From Chondrus crispus (Eukaryota; Rhodophyta; Florideophyceae; Gigartinales; Gigartinaceae), in assembly GCF_000350225.1 (NCBI RefSeq), contig NW_005179078.1, forward strand, positions 90,304 to 154,303: a stretch of DNA of 64,000 nt, in the 5' to 3' direction. The notes beneath the pieces were generated by a model. It searched no databases and was not told where the DNA came from. It saw nothing but the letters and a program-made list of their open reading frames with translations. The position numbers were made by a program, and so were the translations under genes. Position 1 is the first letter of the stretch; the number at the start of each line of letters is the position of its first letter. Shown here one piece after another: positions 18,240-28,658 of the stretch.

Positions 18240-19259
18240 TCATCGTGCGACTTGCCTACTGGATAGAGTGGACTTTCCTGTTCTCTTTTCGTTGGGCCAT
18301 AACAGCTCCGACGGCGACGGAGGATGCATCGGTCTCCACGACAAAAGGTTGTTCGAAGTCCGGAACGCCAAGACTGGCGGGGAGGTTAACTTGAGCTTAA
18401 GCTTCTCGAATGCCTCCTGCATCTTCGCCGTCCACTTAAAAGTCCGTTTAGTAGACGTGGCCTCATGTAACGGAGCAGAGATCTCGGCGAACTTAGGAAT
18501 GAAGCGGCGGTAGTATCCCGCCAGACCAAGGAAGCTACGAGGCCCTGTCGCATTGGACGGCTCCTTCTCCCTCTTAATGGCGCTGACCTTTTCGGGGTCC
18601 ACTTTGACGGCATCTCCGGTGACTATGTGTCCAAGCAGTCGCGTTTGGGACTGTGCGAAGCTGCATTTTGAGATCTTAAGCTTCATCCTGTTCGTAGCAA
18701 TCACCTTGCAGACTTCACGTAAGTGTGAGGTGTGCTCTTCAACGGACTTCGAGAAGACGACTACGTCGTCTAAGTAAACTCTCACGAAGCTAAGCCTTTG
18801 GAAAAGCTGGTCCATCATCCTTTGGAATGTAGAGGGGGCGTTCATTAACCCGAACGGCATCACCTCGAACTGAAACGTCCCAAAACGGCAGACGAAAGTC
18901 GTCTTCTCTTTGCAGTTCTCACCCATCCGGACTTGCCAATACCCTGAGAACAAGTCAAGCGTTGTGAAGATCGAGCTCCCCTCTAAATCATCGAAGATCT
19001 GCTCGATCTTTGGCAAGGGCCAACGATCGGCTTTCATTTTGCGATTGAGTGTGCGGTAATCTACACAGAACCTGGGTTTTCCGTCTTTCTTCGATGCGAT
19101 AACGATAGGAAAGGACCAGGCCGAAATGGAGGGGGTTATTATTCCAGCCTCCAACATCTTACGAAGCTCCTCACGTACCACCTCATTGTGGCGTGGCGGA
19201 AGCCTACGTGGAGCGTGCGTAAGGGGGCTTGGATCTTCTAGCTCAAATGAGTGAGACAC
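18240..19259 (-). CDS. Gypsy-1 reverse transcriptase
   Basis: Contains all RT blocks: MLEAGIITPSISAWSFPIVIASKKDG, FCVDYRTLNRKM, TTLDLFSGYWQV, PFGLMNAPSTFQRMM and the catalytic YLDDVVVFS, followed by LGHIVTGDAVKVDPEKV and the start of RNase H. It is in frame with the upstream protease but separated by a TAG at 19314-19316, which may be decay or a readthrough stop. Confidence 0.93.
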   Translation of the reverse strand: MSHSFELEDPSPLTHAPRRLPPRHNEVVREELRKMLEAGIITPSISAWSFPIVIASKKDGKPRFCVDYRTLNRKMKADRWPLPKIEQIFDDLEGSSIFTTLDLFSGYWQVRMGENCKEKTTFVCRFGTFQFEVMPFGLMNAPSTFQRMMDQLFQRLSFVRVYLDDVVVFSKSVEEHTSHLREVCKVIATNRMKLKISKCSFAQSQTRLLGHIVTGDAVKVDPEKVSAIKREKEPSNATGPRSFLGLAGYYRRFIPKFAEISAPLHEATSTKRTFKWTAKMQEAFEKLKLKLTSPPVLAFRTSNNLLSWRPMHPPSPSELLWPNEKRTGKSTLSSRQVAR

Positions 19260-19313
19260 CGGAACATCTGCCGGTCTTAAATCGTCGAGTGACCAAGCTA
19301 AGATCCCTGAGTT

Positions 19314-20207
19314 CTAGATAGAATTCACAATGCTCCCCCTGGCTTCGAAAGCCAGGTGGCGCAATTTCTCTCGGAGAAGGGCTACTTGAAGCCGTTCCGG
19401 GCCTTCGTCGTCTACTCTGACATCTCCTTTCGCGTTTTCCGAGTCGGACTTTAGGCCCTCTTTCACTAGATCAGAAAGACCATCCAATTCATCTTCGACT
19501 CCATCCGGTAGCTTGGTGAGTCCCAAATCAGGTTCAAATGGTGGCTGGTCAAGAGTCGCCAAGACAAATTCATTGTCGCTTTTCGTAGACGAGCCAGGTA
19601 CAGCCTCAGAGTCGGAGGTGAAATCCTCACTATCAGTTGAGGCTGCACTCCGTGAAACGTGTTCCACATCCATGTTGAGGCCTAGTCTGGTTGTATCCTC
19701 ACCTACTGTCATCTGCACATGTTGCTTACCAAGATCGATGCATGCCTGTAGTCCCTCAAGGGTCGGAAGCCCTATGATCAGGTCGAACGGCGATACTTTC
19801 ACGACTAGGAAGTCCAACTTCACGATAAGTTCACCAAACGATTTTGGTATCTGATGAAGCGATCCCAGGCAGGGCGCATTAGCACCATCTGCCACCGTGA
19901 TATGCTTCACAGTCGGTTGCGGGGAGAGGCAAAGCTTGGACGCCAACTTTGGCGAGATTATGTTCGGTACGGCCCCAGAATCTAACAGGGCTTGAGCTTC
20001 CGTCCCATAAACCTTCACAGTTACCAGCCGCAGCCTTCGAGACTTCGTATCGACGTGACCTGCGAAAGCACGACCACGGGCTCTTTGTTTCGCAAACAAG
20101 CGCCCTATTTCCTTCTTCGCCACTTCCGCATCGCCGCGAACAAGCTGTCCGAAAGTGAGTCCTGAAGATGCGTTTGCAAGCTCCGAAACGACATTATACT
20201 TCCTCAC
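19314..20207 (-). CDS. Gypsy-1 aspartic protease region
   Basis: Contains the retroviral-type aspartic protease signature ALLDSGAVPNIISPKL and the later hydrophobic-hydrophobic-Gly motif LIIGLPTLEGL. A long acidic linker (DSEDFTSDSEAVPGSS...) separates protease from reverse transcriptase. It overlaps the nucleocapsid ORF by 4 nt in another frame, a layout compatible with frameshift expression. Confidence 0.88.
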   Translation of the reverse strand: MRKYNVVSELANASSGLTFGQLVRGDAEVAKKEIGRLFAKQRARGRAFAGHVDTKSRRLRLVTVKVYGTEAQALLDSGAVPNIISPKLASKLCLSPQPTVKHITVADGANAPCLGSLHQIPKSFGELIVKLDFLVVKVSPFDLIIGLPTLEGLQACIDLGKQHVQMTVGEDTTRLGLNMDVEHVSRSAASTDSEDFTSDSEAVPGSSTKSDNEFVLATLDQPPFEPDLGLTKLPDGVEDELDGLSDLVKEGLKSDSENAKGDVRVDDEGPERLQVALLREKLRHLAFEARGSIVNSI

Positions 20208-21366
20208 AACCTCCTGGAGGGATGTTTTCTGGTCATTTTCTTCGCTTTCTTCCTCTGGTGGGACCTCCTTGGCCCCGCCTGAAGTGGCAGAGCCCTCTTT
20301 TGCATCTCGAATGGTACAGGCGGGTTCAGAAGCCTGGGAATGGACACCTCCTCCCGCGTTTTGTGCTGCTTGGGAAGAGGTTCCCCGTCTGCGTTTCTCT
20401 TAGTGACGGACCCGACTTCTCCGTCGTTCGCCTCGTCAATATAGGTGACCTGGGCATTCCCTGCACCTTCTACCGCAGGTGCTGTGGACTGAGTCGTGGC
20501 TCCTGCCCTCGGCAGTGCCGTTCTAAGCCTGGTCCAGCACGTCTCCTTTTCATGACCAAGCTTCCCACAATTCGGACAACGAGTGTCTCGGCGCGGATTA
20601 GAAGGGCATCGGCTAGCTCCATGCTCCGGTTCCCTGCAGAATGAGCAGGTTCGGACCTGGCCACCTTGATCTGCTTTCTGATTCTTCTTTACCAACAAAG
20701 AAAGGTCTGCTAGCCGTTCTGCTAGCACGACCATTTTCTTTTCGATCTTGTCCGGCTCCTGGCGTCTTTCTGGTCTCTGTAGAACGCGCTTAGGCGCCGG
20801 AGGCTGAGGTTGCCTAGCATTGTGTGCAGCCATAAAGGCTTTGCGGCCAGACACGAAGTCCTTAACGGCCTTCTTGAGCGCCCCGTACGAGGTAGATGCC
20901 CTATAACGAACTGTGACACGTCGGTGTGCTCCATGACCGCGCTCCGGAGTAGTCCGAACTTGGCTTCGGGTTTGAAAGCTGCTTTATTGAAACGGCGATC
21001 CATCACGTTTAACGACGCGAGCACGTCGTTGCCGTCCAACCTACTCGCGACTGCGAGCCTGATGTTTTCTTTCGGTTCAGGAACTGACTCAAAACGGTCG
21101 AGCAATGCCTTCTTGACGGCTTGGTAGTCGCTGGCCGCCTCGTTCAGTCCACCGTCTTGGCTGTACGTTTCATAGTAGTAGTCGAAAGCCTCCCCTTGCG
21201 GGTAGCACAGTAGCTCTCCAGCTTTGTCTTCGTCGGACTCGCCTTTCAGTACGACGTTTTCGTAGACAAAGAAGAACTTGGCGACATCCGCCTCGTGCTT
21301 ACCATCGAACACCAGAGAAGCGGGACCCGCCTGACTGTTGGCGTCGGCCCTCCACAAGAGTACCAT
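20204..21366 (-). CDS. Gypsy-1 gag (capsid and nucleocapsid), frameshifted
   Basis: The ATG at 21366-21364 straddles the 5' LTR end and begins MVLLWRADANS. The capsid-like part (FDGKHEADVAKFFFVYENVV ... YYYETYSQDGG ... LLDRFE) stays open to 20722; the nucleocapsid continues in another frame, 20854-20204, with two perfect CCHC knuckles, CSFCREPEHGASRC and CPNCGKLGHEKETC. One frameshift near 20850-20900 is needed to join them, a sign of decay. Confidence 0.85.
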
Positions 21367-21548
21367 GTTGGGGCGAAAACGGGGTACGTCGTCCCGTGTC
21401 TTACCCGTGTGTGTTTTTTCCGTGATGTGTCTGCCCTCGGCCGTACAGGGCGACCGAAAACCATCGCATTTATACTCTTTTTGCGCACGGTCTACAATTA
21501 CTAACTTAAACTTCCAATTACTTACACCGGTCCCAACCACGTGTCACA
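21366..21548 (-). repeat. Gypsy-1 5' LTR (183 bp)
   Basis: Partner of 14807-14989; on the minus strand it starts TGTGACACGTGG and ends CCCCAACA. Its right flank AGGAG is the second copy of the target duplication. Confidence 0.95.
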
Positions 21549-21676
21549 AGGAGTGTACAGTAGAGACTATTGGGCGTGGCGCGCTACTGGCGCGGAGACT
21601 GCCTTTGAGGTAACGACGTGATATCTTCAGGCTCTTCATCTGTCGTTCATACGAGGGGTCGAGCGAAACCCCTTGG

Positions 21677-22115
21677 TGTCGGGAGACCGACCGGGTGGGG
21701 CCGTCCGGAGAGGGTTTTGAGGGTGTGGCTAAAAGGGGGGTAATCAGCGGTACCAGGGCAAAGGGGGACGCAGCAGGCTATTGCCTCGTAACTGCGGGAG
21801 CACACCGAGAGGGGAGAAGGTTGTCGGGTAATTCGGGTTGGTTCAATGTGCTGAGGTCGAAGACGAGTAACGTCTTCGACCTGGCTTTATAGTCCTATTG
21901 ACTCTACAATAACAGTAGGCGCACTGCCATAAAAGGGAGGTTGCGCCACCCATGAAATGTCTCTAAACGGTTACACTCTGAACAGGTAGAATTGTAGGTG
22001 GCACGTCCTTAAGGGACTCTATTGTTGATAGCTAAATGTAGTCTACATAGTTTAACCTGAATTGATAATGATAAGCTAATTAAAGTGACTACTCGTCTAG
22101 TCAGTTACTCTGACA
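21677..22115 (-). repeat. Copia-1 3' LTR (439 bp)
   Basis: Matches 28220-28658 over its whole length with a handful of substitutions. The RT-RNase H stop is only 30 bp away, so unlike Gypsy-1 and Copia-2 this element has no antisense ORF next to its 3' LTR. Confidence 0.95.
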
Positions 22116-22145
22116 CTCTGCAAACTTTTTCGTGACAGTGCATGT

Positions 22146-23870
22146 TCACGAATTTCGATTGATCCACAGCTCAATAGGGTGTGAAAGAACTGACTCTCGT
22201 AGCATCTTGTTCAGTTTGTCACTTTTCTTGACCTTAATCAATGCGTCTGCAGGGTTGTATTCCGAACGAATGAATCCAATAGCGCCTAATTCATGTCTTT
22301 GATACGCATCCTTAACAACTTTAACATCGATCATTAGTCGCCTTTCGGATGTTATCTTTGCTTTTGTAATAACATCGAAGAGAGAAAGACTATCCGTAAG
22401 CATTACGATCGGGATATCGAGCGATGTCATTTTGCAAATGTCGTTTTTCATTGCGAACGCCATATCGAACGCGTCAGCTAAGGCCATTGTTTCGCTGCCA
22501 GGGACAGATCTCGAAACACGCTTAGATTTGTGCGAAGACCAAAATAATGGTTGGCATCTATCGTTGTCGTCAGCAAGTAAAATGATATAGCCTAGCTGAG
22601 AAGATCCGTCAAGGTTGTTTCCGTAGGACGCGTCGAAATAGACCTGCAGCCGAAGACGTCTGTGGTCCGGCTTAGGGAATTTAAGCGCTTGATCCGTAGT
22701 TGTAAGTATATGGCTTACAACAGAATTTTGTCCATTACAATGCTTCTTGGGATCCGAGTTGAAAAGATCTTCCGTAACCTGGGCTGCCTGTGCAACTGCA
22801 CATGCCATATCTGAGCGTGACTGAGTAGCCCAGGATAATTGAGCTCGAAGTGAACGGAAGCCTTTGAAGGAGGCGTCTGTATTGATCTTCTTGATCTTAG
22901 AGATATAGTGTCTCTGATGAACTTGGAACCCGTAAGGTGTGAATTCTATCTTGATGCCTGCAAACTGGACATTGTCATAGTCTCTCGGTCGACATTTGAA
23001 CTTCCTTTCGACACACTTTGCCTCGTGACAGAATTCGTCAGTGCCAGCTTGAAGGCACCCATCTACATACGTGGCACAGAGACCGGCAAGCTTCTCACCA
23101 ATGCGCTTGAAGAAGAAAGCGGTGTCTGTTACACTGGGCTTCATCCCAAGTTCTTTCTCTAGATGATTCTTTAATGTTCTACCCCAGTAGTCATCACTGT
23201 CCGCTAGTCCGTACAACGGCTTGAGTAGTTTCAAGAGTTGATTAGAATCCAAGTCAAACTCAGATGATGGTTTAACATAGACATCACGGGAGAGCTCTTC
23301 CGTACTCTGCAAATATGCCTGTGTGACATCTGTTGAGAGGAGTCTAAAGTCAAAAAGAGCAGCAAGACCGACAAGTAGTTTGACGCTGAACTGTCGTGCC
23401 GTTGAGGTGTCGTGAACGAATGACCGTTTCATCTTGTCCTTGTGGCCTTGTACAACGTATCGAGCTTTCCATACTTCCTTGTTTGTTCCAGAGTCTTTAA
23501 TGGCAAGGACGAATCGTCCCTTTAAGATGTTTGCGATGTCTGGAACTTCATCGCGAAGCACTAACTTCCAAGTACCTCTTTCGATCAGTCCTTCTATTTA
23601 CTTTCGTTTAGCATTATCAAATTTTTGTGCACGTGGATCATTGGGATGTATAACTTCAGTAAGAAGGACGTTATTGGGTGGATTTGAGGCTTTGCCACTA
23701 CGGAATGGAGCAGTTTGCTGGTAGAGAATAGACTCGGGCGAAGCGTAGTATGGCTTGATTTGATAAGCGTTGAACGTTTGTCGATAAGTTCCTTCGCTGT
23801 TCTGAACAGTTATCATTCGTCCGTGAACATTGCAAACAAGGAATGGATAGATAGAAATGCAGTACTTCAC
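22146..23870 (-). pseudogene. Copia-1 integrase C-terminus, reverse transcriptase and RNase H
   Basis: One frame broken by a single TAA at 23598-23600 (AKRK-stop-IEGLIERGTW; related Copia-2 has Glu there). It starts with the integrase C-terminal strand HGRMITVQNSEGTYR and the linker NNVLLTEVIHPNDPR. RT: FRLLSTDVTQAYLQS, LLKLLKPLYGLADSDDYW and TYVDGCLQAG, where the usual YVDD is YVDG, so the second catalytic Asp is lost. RNase H: LQVYFDASYGNNLDGSSQLGYI and MLTDSLSLFDVI. Inactive by two independent changes. Confidence 0.9.
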
Positions 23871-24245
23871 GTCATCGACACAGCCACTAGATCCTCGTCA
23901 GCCATCTTTCTAGACACTCATGGCGCCACTTATGGCCAAAGCGTTGTATGTCTTGACATACACCTTCGGCGCAAGCTGGGTCACATCTATCTGGAGTGGG
24001 ATCACTCTTCCAAAACGCACTTCACCAAAGCTGAACTGATCAAGCTTCATCGCGGTTTTTCCCATCCCACATCAGAGAAACTCATGAATCTGCTTCGCTT
24101 GGCCCGCCCTTTTGAAGCTGATGAGGACACAAAGCAGTTTTTCGAGTCTCTGCAAGCTGACTGTGACACCTGTCAACGCCTTGGCCGCACTCCTGTACGT
24201 TTTAAAGTATCGATACCTAATGAACAGGATTTAAAGTTCGGTGAC
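23838..24245 (+). pseudogene. Copia-1 integrase fragments in inverted orientation
   Basis: On the plus strand, opposite to the rest of the element, two integrase pieces are readable: the core beginning AVLHVIDTATRSSSAIFL (about 23850-23940) and the HHCC zinc domain HFTKAELIKLHRGFSHP...CDTCQRLG (about 24015-24190). Each is flipped, yet they keep the positional order of the minus-strand element (zinc domain nearer gag, core nearer RT). A single inversion cannot produce this. The remainder of the catalytic core, with the second Asp and the Glu, is missing. Confidence 0.82.
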
Positions 24246-24518
24246 GAATTGTCCATTGACTTGATTCCTCGGCTTGGGCTTGAATTTGGTGCCAGTGAAT
24301 CGACAGTAGGCTTTGGCTTGAGCGAGGCCAACTACAGTTCGCTGGGCACCAGCGTCAAGACAAGCTCCATCCCACTTGGACGCGTGGTTGGTCGTCCTAG
24401 CTCGTGCAGGACGATGGTCCCGGATGGTGTGGTAAATTTTGAATTTACACCGCTTCTTTCCGCAGACAGTCTCAAAGGAAATTGTTTTACTTTGTGGGTG
24501 TTGACTGCTGCTACTCAA
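24231..24518 (-). pseudogene. Copia-1 protease remnant
   Basis: Minus-strand reading contains ACLDAGAQRTVVGLAQA, equivalent to the FCIDIGAPKSVIGHEE protease motif of Copia-2. It stops where the inverted integrase segment begins. Confidence 0.7.
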
Positions 24519-26052
24519 AAATCCATTGAATCAAGATTGTCTACAGTATCCCACAGTATTTCTTCTTCTTTCAGTGGCGTGTGTACTACTTGATGATGTG
24601 TCACAGCCTGATCTGCGACATCGTCATCATCGTTGAGGGTGTAATCATTGAGAATCATTTCACCGGGGTCATGTTGTGGTTTGTCTGCGAAAGCTGCGAA
24701 ATCGATCTCATTCGTACCTAGGGCGTGTTCGGCTTGCTCGCATAGCTCGTAGAGAATGCGTTTCGCTGGTCTGGTCTGTAACATGTGGCTGATATTCTTC
24801 CTGAGAGCTAAGCGCTTGGGACAGTCCCGAATGAGGTGAAATTTACTTCCACAGTTGTGGCAAGCACGAATATTTCCGAAGCGATCTGCACCATTCTGGG
24901 TCGGGGCGGGGTTGTGGGAGAAACGTTGGCGAGGAAATAGCGTCCTTGGGTTTGAAGAAGCGGAACCGGGGCGGCGGTGGATGCCATACCTGTTCTGACG
25001 TTGGAAATGAATACCAGGGATGGGAGGCAAAGGCTGGGTACGGTGTACTTCATTGTGATCACGACGGCGTCCTTCTTTCTGCTTCTGTTCCTGTAGCCAA
25101 GCGGCATCAAGGGCAGTATACAGCTGCTGAAACGTCGAAGGGGTATGGCAGCCAAGCTTTGTGTTAAGACACTCTTGGCCCACTACACTCCAATTACGGC
25201 ATCGTGAAGATACTCCGTTTTATCTTGTTCTGATTGGTGCGTGGGAGGACCTTGTGGAGTAAACTTTGTGATGGTTTCAAGAAATTCTTCCAAAGCTTCT
25301 GACACAGGGATTCGTTTTGTCTCCATAATTCGCGAAACTCGGAAGTTTTGGAGGAGCTTACGAACCCTATTCTGTCGCGTAAGACTATTAAACTCGTTAA
25401 CCGTGAGGGAAGCGGCTGCGTTAAAGTCTTGCGCATTTCGGATGACGTGGGAGCGGTAGAATCGCTTAGCTTCTCCATCAAAGACGTTGTGAAAGAATCG
25501 AAGCATTTGCTCATCACTGAGGTGAAAATCTTCAGCACAATCACGATAGTTGCTGATTGCATCCTGAACGGCTTCCCCAATTTTCCCTGTATATCGGTCG
25601 TCCTTCTTGAATCGGGACGATATGTTGTGCACAATCTTGGAGTTGGGGGGGTCATGGGACTGGGGGAAAGATTGCTGGCTTCCATGTGTAGAGCCGATGG
25701 AGGAGCTGGTGAGACTTTGGTTGGCAAGCATACGGTCTGCATTGTCCTCATAGATCATGTTAACTAGACCGTAAGAAATGCGGTTAGTGGAGGGGTGCGC
25801 GGTGTACGACAATCCCTTAACCACTAGGTAGTCTCGGATAAGTCGATATAAGACGGTGGGGCCTCGTAACATCTCCCTTGCGTATAGAACTTCTGGGGGA
25901 AGATCAGCACGAAGGTTACTAACACAAACATCTGAGGCAGGTTGTGGATCCGCCATAACATGGAGAGCCATCGTAGCCTTGATATCACATTGGATCATGG
26001 ATCGCGGGTCATAGTTCGACAAAGCGTCTCGGATACCATTTAGAGTAGCCAT
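24515..26052 (-). pseudogene. Copia-1 gag with CCHC knuckle, frameshifted
   Basis: Starts at ATG 26052 (MATLNGIRDALSNYD). The capsid-like part runs to 25183 and continues in another frame (25183-24515) with the zinc knuckle CHNCGSKFHLIRDCPKR. Comparable in sequence to Copia-2 gag (RYTGKIGEAVQDAISNYRDCA / RFTGGLTQSIEMTLRDYNICA). One frameshift at about 25180. Confidence 0.85.
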
Positions 26053-26329
26053 ATTAAAAATTATTGCAAAATAATAATTAAAATGGATCCGGGCTAAACG
26101 CGAATGTTGACCTCGAAAAGTGTTCCTGTAGTAGCGTGGCGAGTGTACTACTTGTAAACGTGTGGTGTTTTGTACCCGTAGTAGTATTTCAGACGTGTGT
26201 ACGTTCACTAGGGCGGGACGATTACTCGTATAACAGTACTAACACGTGTGTACGTGAACCGTGTGTGCGTGTACAATAGTAGTACGCGTGTATGCGTAGT
26301 CGGTATGACCACGTGGGCGGGTGTGCGTG

Positions 26330-26459
26330 CAGTAACACGTGGTTGCGTGTGTGCGCAGTAACACGTGGTTGCATATGCGCGCAGTAACACGTGGTTGCAT
26401 ATGCGCGCAGTAACACGTGGTTGCGTGTGCGCGCAGATACACGTGGTTGCGTGCACACT
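26330..26459. repeat. Five 26-bp tandem repeats carrying CACGTG
   Basis: Five head-to-tail units starting at 26330, 26356, 26382, 26408 and 26434, exactly 26 bp apart, each with the core CAGTAACACGTGGTTGC (last unit CAGATACACGTGG). They lie in the leader between the zinc-finger ORF and gag of Copia-1. Confidence 0.95.
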
Positions 26460-27202
26460 GACAGCACGTGTGTGCGTGGCGGGTAGGCACACGTGGGTCC
26501 GTGGTGCGCCAAAAAATTTGCTTTAGTAACAAGTGTCCTTTTCAAAAACTTTGAAGTAAAGAAGTTGAAACAATTTCACGTGAGTCAAAAAAAATTTAAA
26601 CTCTAATTATTTGCGAGTAGTGCGCGATTTCCGTATGGGACGATGGTGAATAGTGTGGGATAACTCCTCTCCGCCCTGGGTTGGGTGAGAGCCGGAGGCT
26701 TTAGCGAGGGAGCACGCGGCGCGGACGCGACGCGCCAATTGAACCGATCGGACGAGCTCGCGAAAAGGGAGTGGCTCACTGGCCGGTTACGCGCAGTCGC
26801 CCCGTGGTGCGTAAACGGAAGCGACCGGTAACGGGTTAGAAGCCAGCGCGCGCGGCGGACAACCGAAAACGGACGTACGTAGGCGCAAAAGGGACGGGGG
26901 CGAGCTTGCCCCAGTTTACTGGTGGGGACGGGTGTCAGGTGTTAACCCCTCAGAGGGACGCCTCGGACACCTGTCCCAGTATCCAGTACCTGCCGCCTAG
27001 TGCGTACCAGGTACTGTACGCCATTAAAAAACTAGCGCCTCAATTCCTAATTACCGCGCGGACGCTGCAGCTATACGTGTGTACTACTGTACACACGCGC
27101 TGCTTACAGACTACCGCACGGATGCCACGTGTGCTAGCGTACACGTAATACTAGCAGACTACGGCTTGGCCGACACGTGCACTACTGTACACGTACGCCA
27201 GA
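26460..27202. other. Copia-1 leader without gene
   Basis: No credible ORF. Left part AT-rich, right part GC-rich with scattered CACGTG and GTACAC/GTGTAC palindromes up to about 27260. Probably the untranslated leader of the element. Confidence 0.5.
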
Positions 27203-27955
27203 TTACGACCGCTCGGCACGCGCGCGCTCCCTACACGTGGGCACACCCGCCCACGTGTACACCGTGCACGGCCGCACGGATAATAATCTCCCCGCGCGCG
27301 CGTCCGTCGTTATACTACAAATAGTGCCACTGTAATGAGCGTCAGCGTCGTGCCCGTTCGCAAATCGGCGGTCGCACACGTGGCAGGTGAGTTTGCGGGT
27401 AAGGTACTCTGCGACGGCTACTGCACGCCGGTGAGGCAGACTTGCCTCGTGAGAACGGCGCTGGCTGTAGCTAGGAAAGCTTCGTGTGCACGGTTCGCAG
27501 CGGAAGACGAGGGGCCGACGGCGCGGAGGAATAGCTTGTCGATTAGCGCGCTGCGTTGCGACGCGATATATATGTAACGCACGACCGGTGTCGAGGTCGA
27601 ATCCAGGGTCTACGGGCGCGGAGGTGTCCTCGTCCGAGGCTTCAGTAGCTTCGATGTCCACCAGACGAGGCGCCTTGAACAGTGCAGAATGTGATGCGGT
27701 TGTCCCACTGGGGGAGATCGGCGGGGTGACTGAACGGCGGGGAGGAGTAGTGGCCACGTGTTGTAGTTGTACTGCGGCGAAGGGTGTACTTGGCGGCGAG
27801 CGATTCGGTGGCGGTGATGTGGCGCCGGGGAGGGTAGATGGCGGCGAGCGAAACGGCGTCGCGGTTACGGTTGCCTTAATGCGAGCAGCGGCGGCGGCGA
27901 TGTGGCGTTCTCGTATAACGTCGGAGTGATTGATAGGGCGCTTCAAACGTGCCAT
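27203..27955 (-). CDS. Two-finger C2H2 zinc protein carried by Copia-1
   Basis: ORF of 250 residues in the element's sense strand, between the 5' LTR and gag, an unusual place for an extra gene. The N-terminal 150 residues are Pro/Thr/Ser-rich. Two C2H2-type fingers follow: FRCEPCTRSFPSYSQRRSHEA (C-x2-C...H-x5-H, completed by LPHRR) and LTCHVCDRRFANGHDADAH followed by a Cys as last ligand candidate. A DNA-binding role is likely by family; the nearby CACGTG repeats are an obvious candidate target, but that is inference. It could be a captured host zinc-finger gene. Confidence 0.62.
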   Translation of the reverse strand: MARLKRPINHSDVIRERHIAAAAARIKATVTATPFRSPPSTLPGATSPPPNRSPPSTPFAAVQLQHVATTPPRRSVTPPISPSGTTASHSALFKAPRLVDIEATEASDEDTSAPVDPGFDLDTGRALHIYRVATQRANRQAIPPRRRPLVFRCEPCTRSFPSYSQRRSHEASLPHRRAVAVAEYLTRKLTCHVCDRRFANGHDADAHYSGTICSITTDARAGRLLSVRPCTVYTWAGVPTCRERARAERS

Positions 27956-28219
27956 AAACTACTGCACTGTTGCGCCAGGCGTACAGTACGTAGTACCGTA
28001 GCCCAAATGTATAACGTTTACTGTAAAACTATACAGTAGTATGTACAGTAAACGTCAGAGACAAAGTAGAAAAACATTCTTGATTTCCAATTCGGCGGAG
28101 TCGAAAAGGCGGCCTTATTAACGATCCGCAAACAGCTTGAATCGACGGTGAAATAAGGCAGGTCTTATCAGCGGAGCGGGGCAGGACCAAATGGGGCGGT
28201 GGTCCCTTAAACTGATCAG

Positions 28220-28658
28220 TGTCGGGAGACCGACCGGGTGGGGCCGTCCGGAGAGGGTTTGGAGGGTGTGGCTAAAAGGGGGGTAATCAGCGTTACCAGG
28301 GCAAAGGGGGACGCAGCAGGCTATTGCCTCGTAACTGCGGGAGCACACCGAGAGGGGAGAAGGTTGTCGGGTAATTCGGGTTGGTTCAATGTGCTGAGGT
28401 CGAAGACGAGTAGCGTCTTCGACCTGGCTTTATAGTCCTATTGACTCTACAATAACAGTAGGCGCACTGACATAAAAGGGAGGTTGCGCCACCCATGAAA
28501 TGTCTCTAAACGGTTACACCCTGAACAGGTAGAATTGTAGGTGGCACGTCCTTAAGGGACTCTATTGTTGATAGCTAAATGTAGCCTACATAGTTTAACA
28601 TGAATTGATAATGATAAGCTAATTAAAGTGACTACTCGTCTAATCAGTTACTCTGACA
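28220..28658 (-). repeat. Copia-1 5' LTR (439 bp)
   Basis: Partner of 21677-22115; right flank CTTGG is the second target-duplication copy. Confidence 0.95.

Larger units (their letters stand above)
13039..18754. repeat. Segmental duplication, source copy
   Basis: This stretch is repeated in the same orientation at about 39745-45338 with only a few percent divergence. It runs from the last 220 bp of the p62-like gene through PRP38, the 970-bp spacer, the Gypsy 3' LTR and antisense ORF, to the middle of the Gypsy reverse transcriptase. This copy is the source, because here the host genes are intact and the Gypsy element is complete with its target duplication. Confidence 0.93.
14807..21548 (-). 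mobile_element. Ty3/Gypsy LTR retrotransposon, full length (Gypsy-1)
   Basis: 6742 bp bounded by 183-bp LTRs (14807-14989 and 21366-21548), each TG...CA when read on the minus strand, and flanked by the exact target duplication AGGAG (14802-14806 and 21549-21553). Read on the minus strand it runs 5' LTR, a TGGTACTC primer-binding site starting next to the LTR, gag, protease, reverse transcriptase, RNase H, integrase, an antisense ORF on the plus strand, a purine tract (AAGTGGGGGG) and the 3' LTR. Order RT-RH-INT makes it Ty3/Gypsy. The coding region is damaged by at least one stop (19314-19316) and frameshifts (near 18200 and within gag), so it is not autonomous now. Confidence 0.96.
21677..28658 (-). 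mobile_element. Ty1/Copia LTR retrotransposon, rearranged (Copia-1)
   Basis: 6982 bp bounded by 439-bp LTRs (21677-22115 and 28220-28658), each TGTC...GACA, flanked by the target duplication CTTGG (21672-21676 and 28659-28663). Minus-strand order: 5' LTR, a C2H2 zinc-finger ORF, a CACGTG-rich leader with a 26-bp tandem repeat, gag, protease, a scrambled integrase, RT-RNase H, 3' LTR. Placing integrase before RT makes it Copia-type. It is only 128 bp from Gypsy-1. Stop codons and inverted integrase pieces make it defective, while the LTRs differ at only a few sites, so insertion is fairly recent. Confidence 0.95.

Noticed and set aside
23715..24593. A 292-codon plus-strand ORF taken as an independent gene
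   Set aside because: Its content is inverted integrase pieces plus antisense of the protease and gag of Copia-1; only the 23838-24245 part is meaningful.
26328..26460. CRISPR-like array
   Set aside because: The 26-bp units are contiguous with no unique spacers, and the context is a eukaryotic retrotransposon leader.
26208..26545. Minus-strand ORFs with a repeated HVLLRAYATT-like peptide
   Set aside because: Translation of the 26-bp DNA repeat, open in three frames at once; no sign of coding selection.
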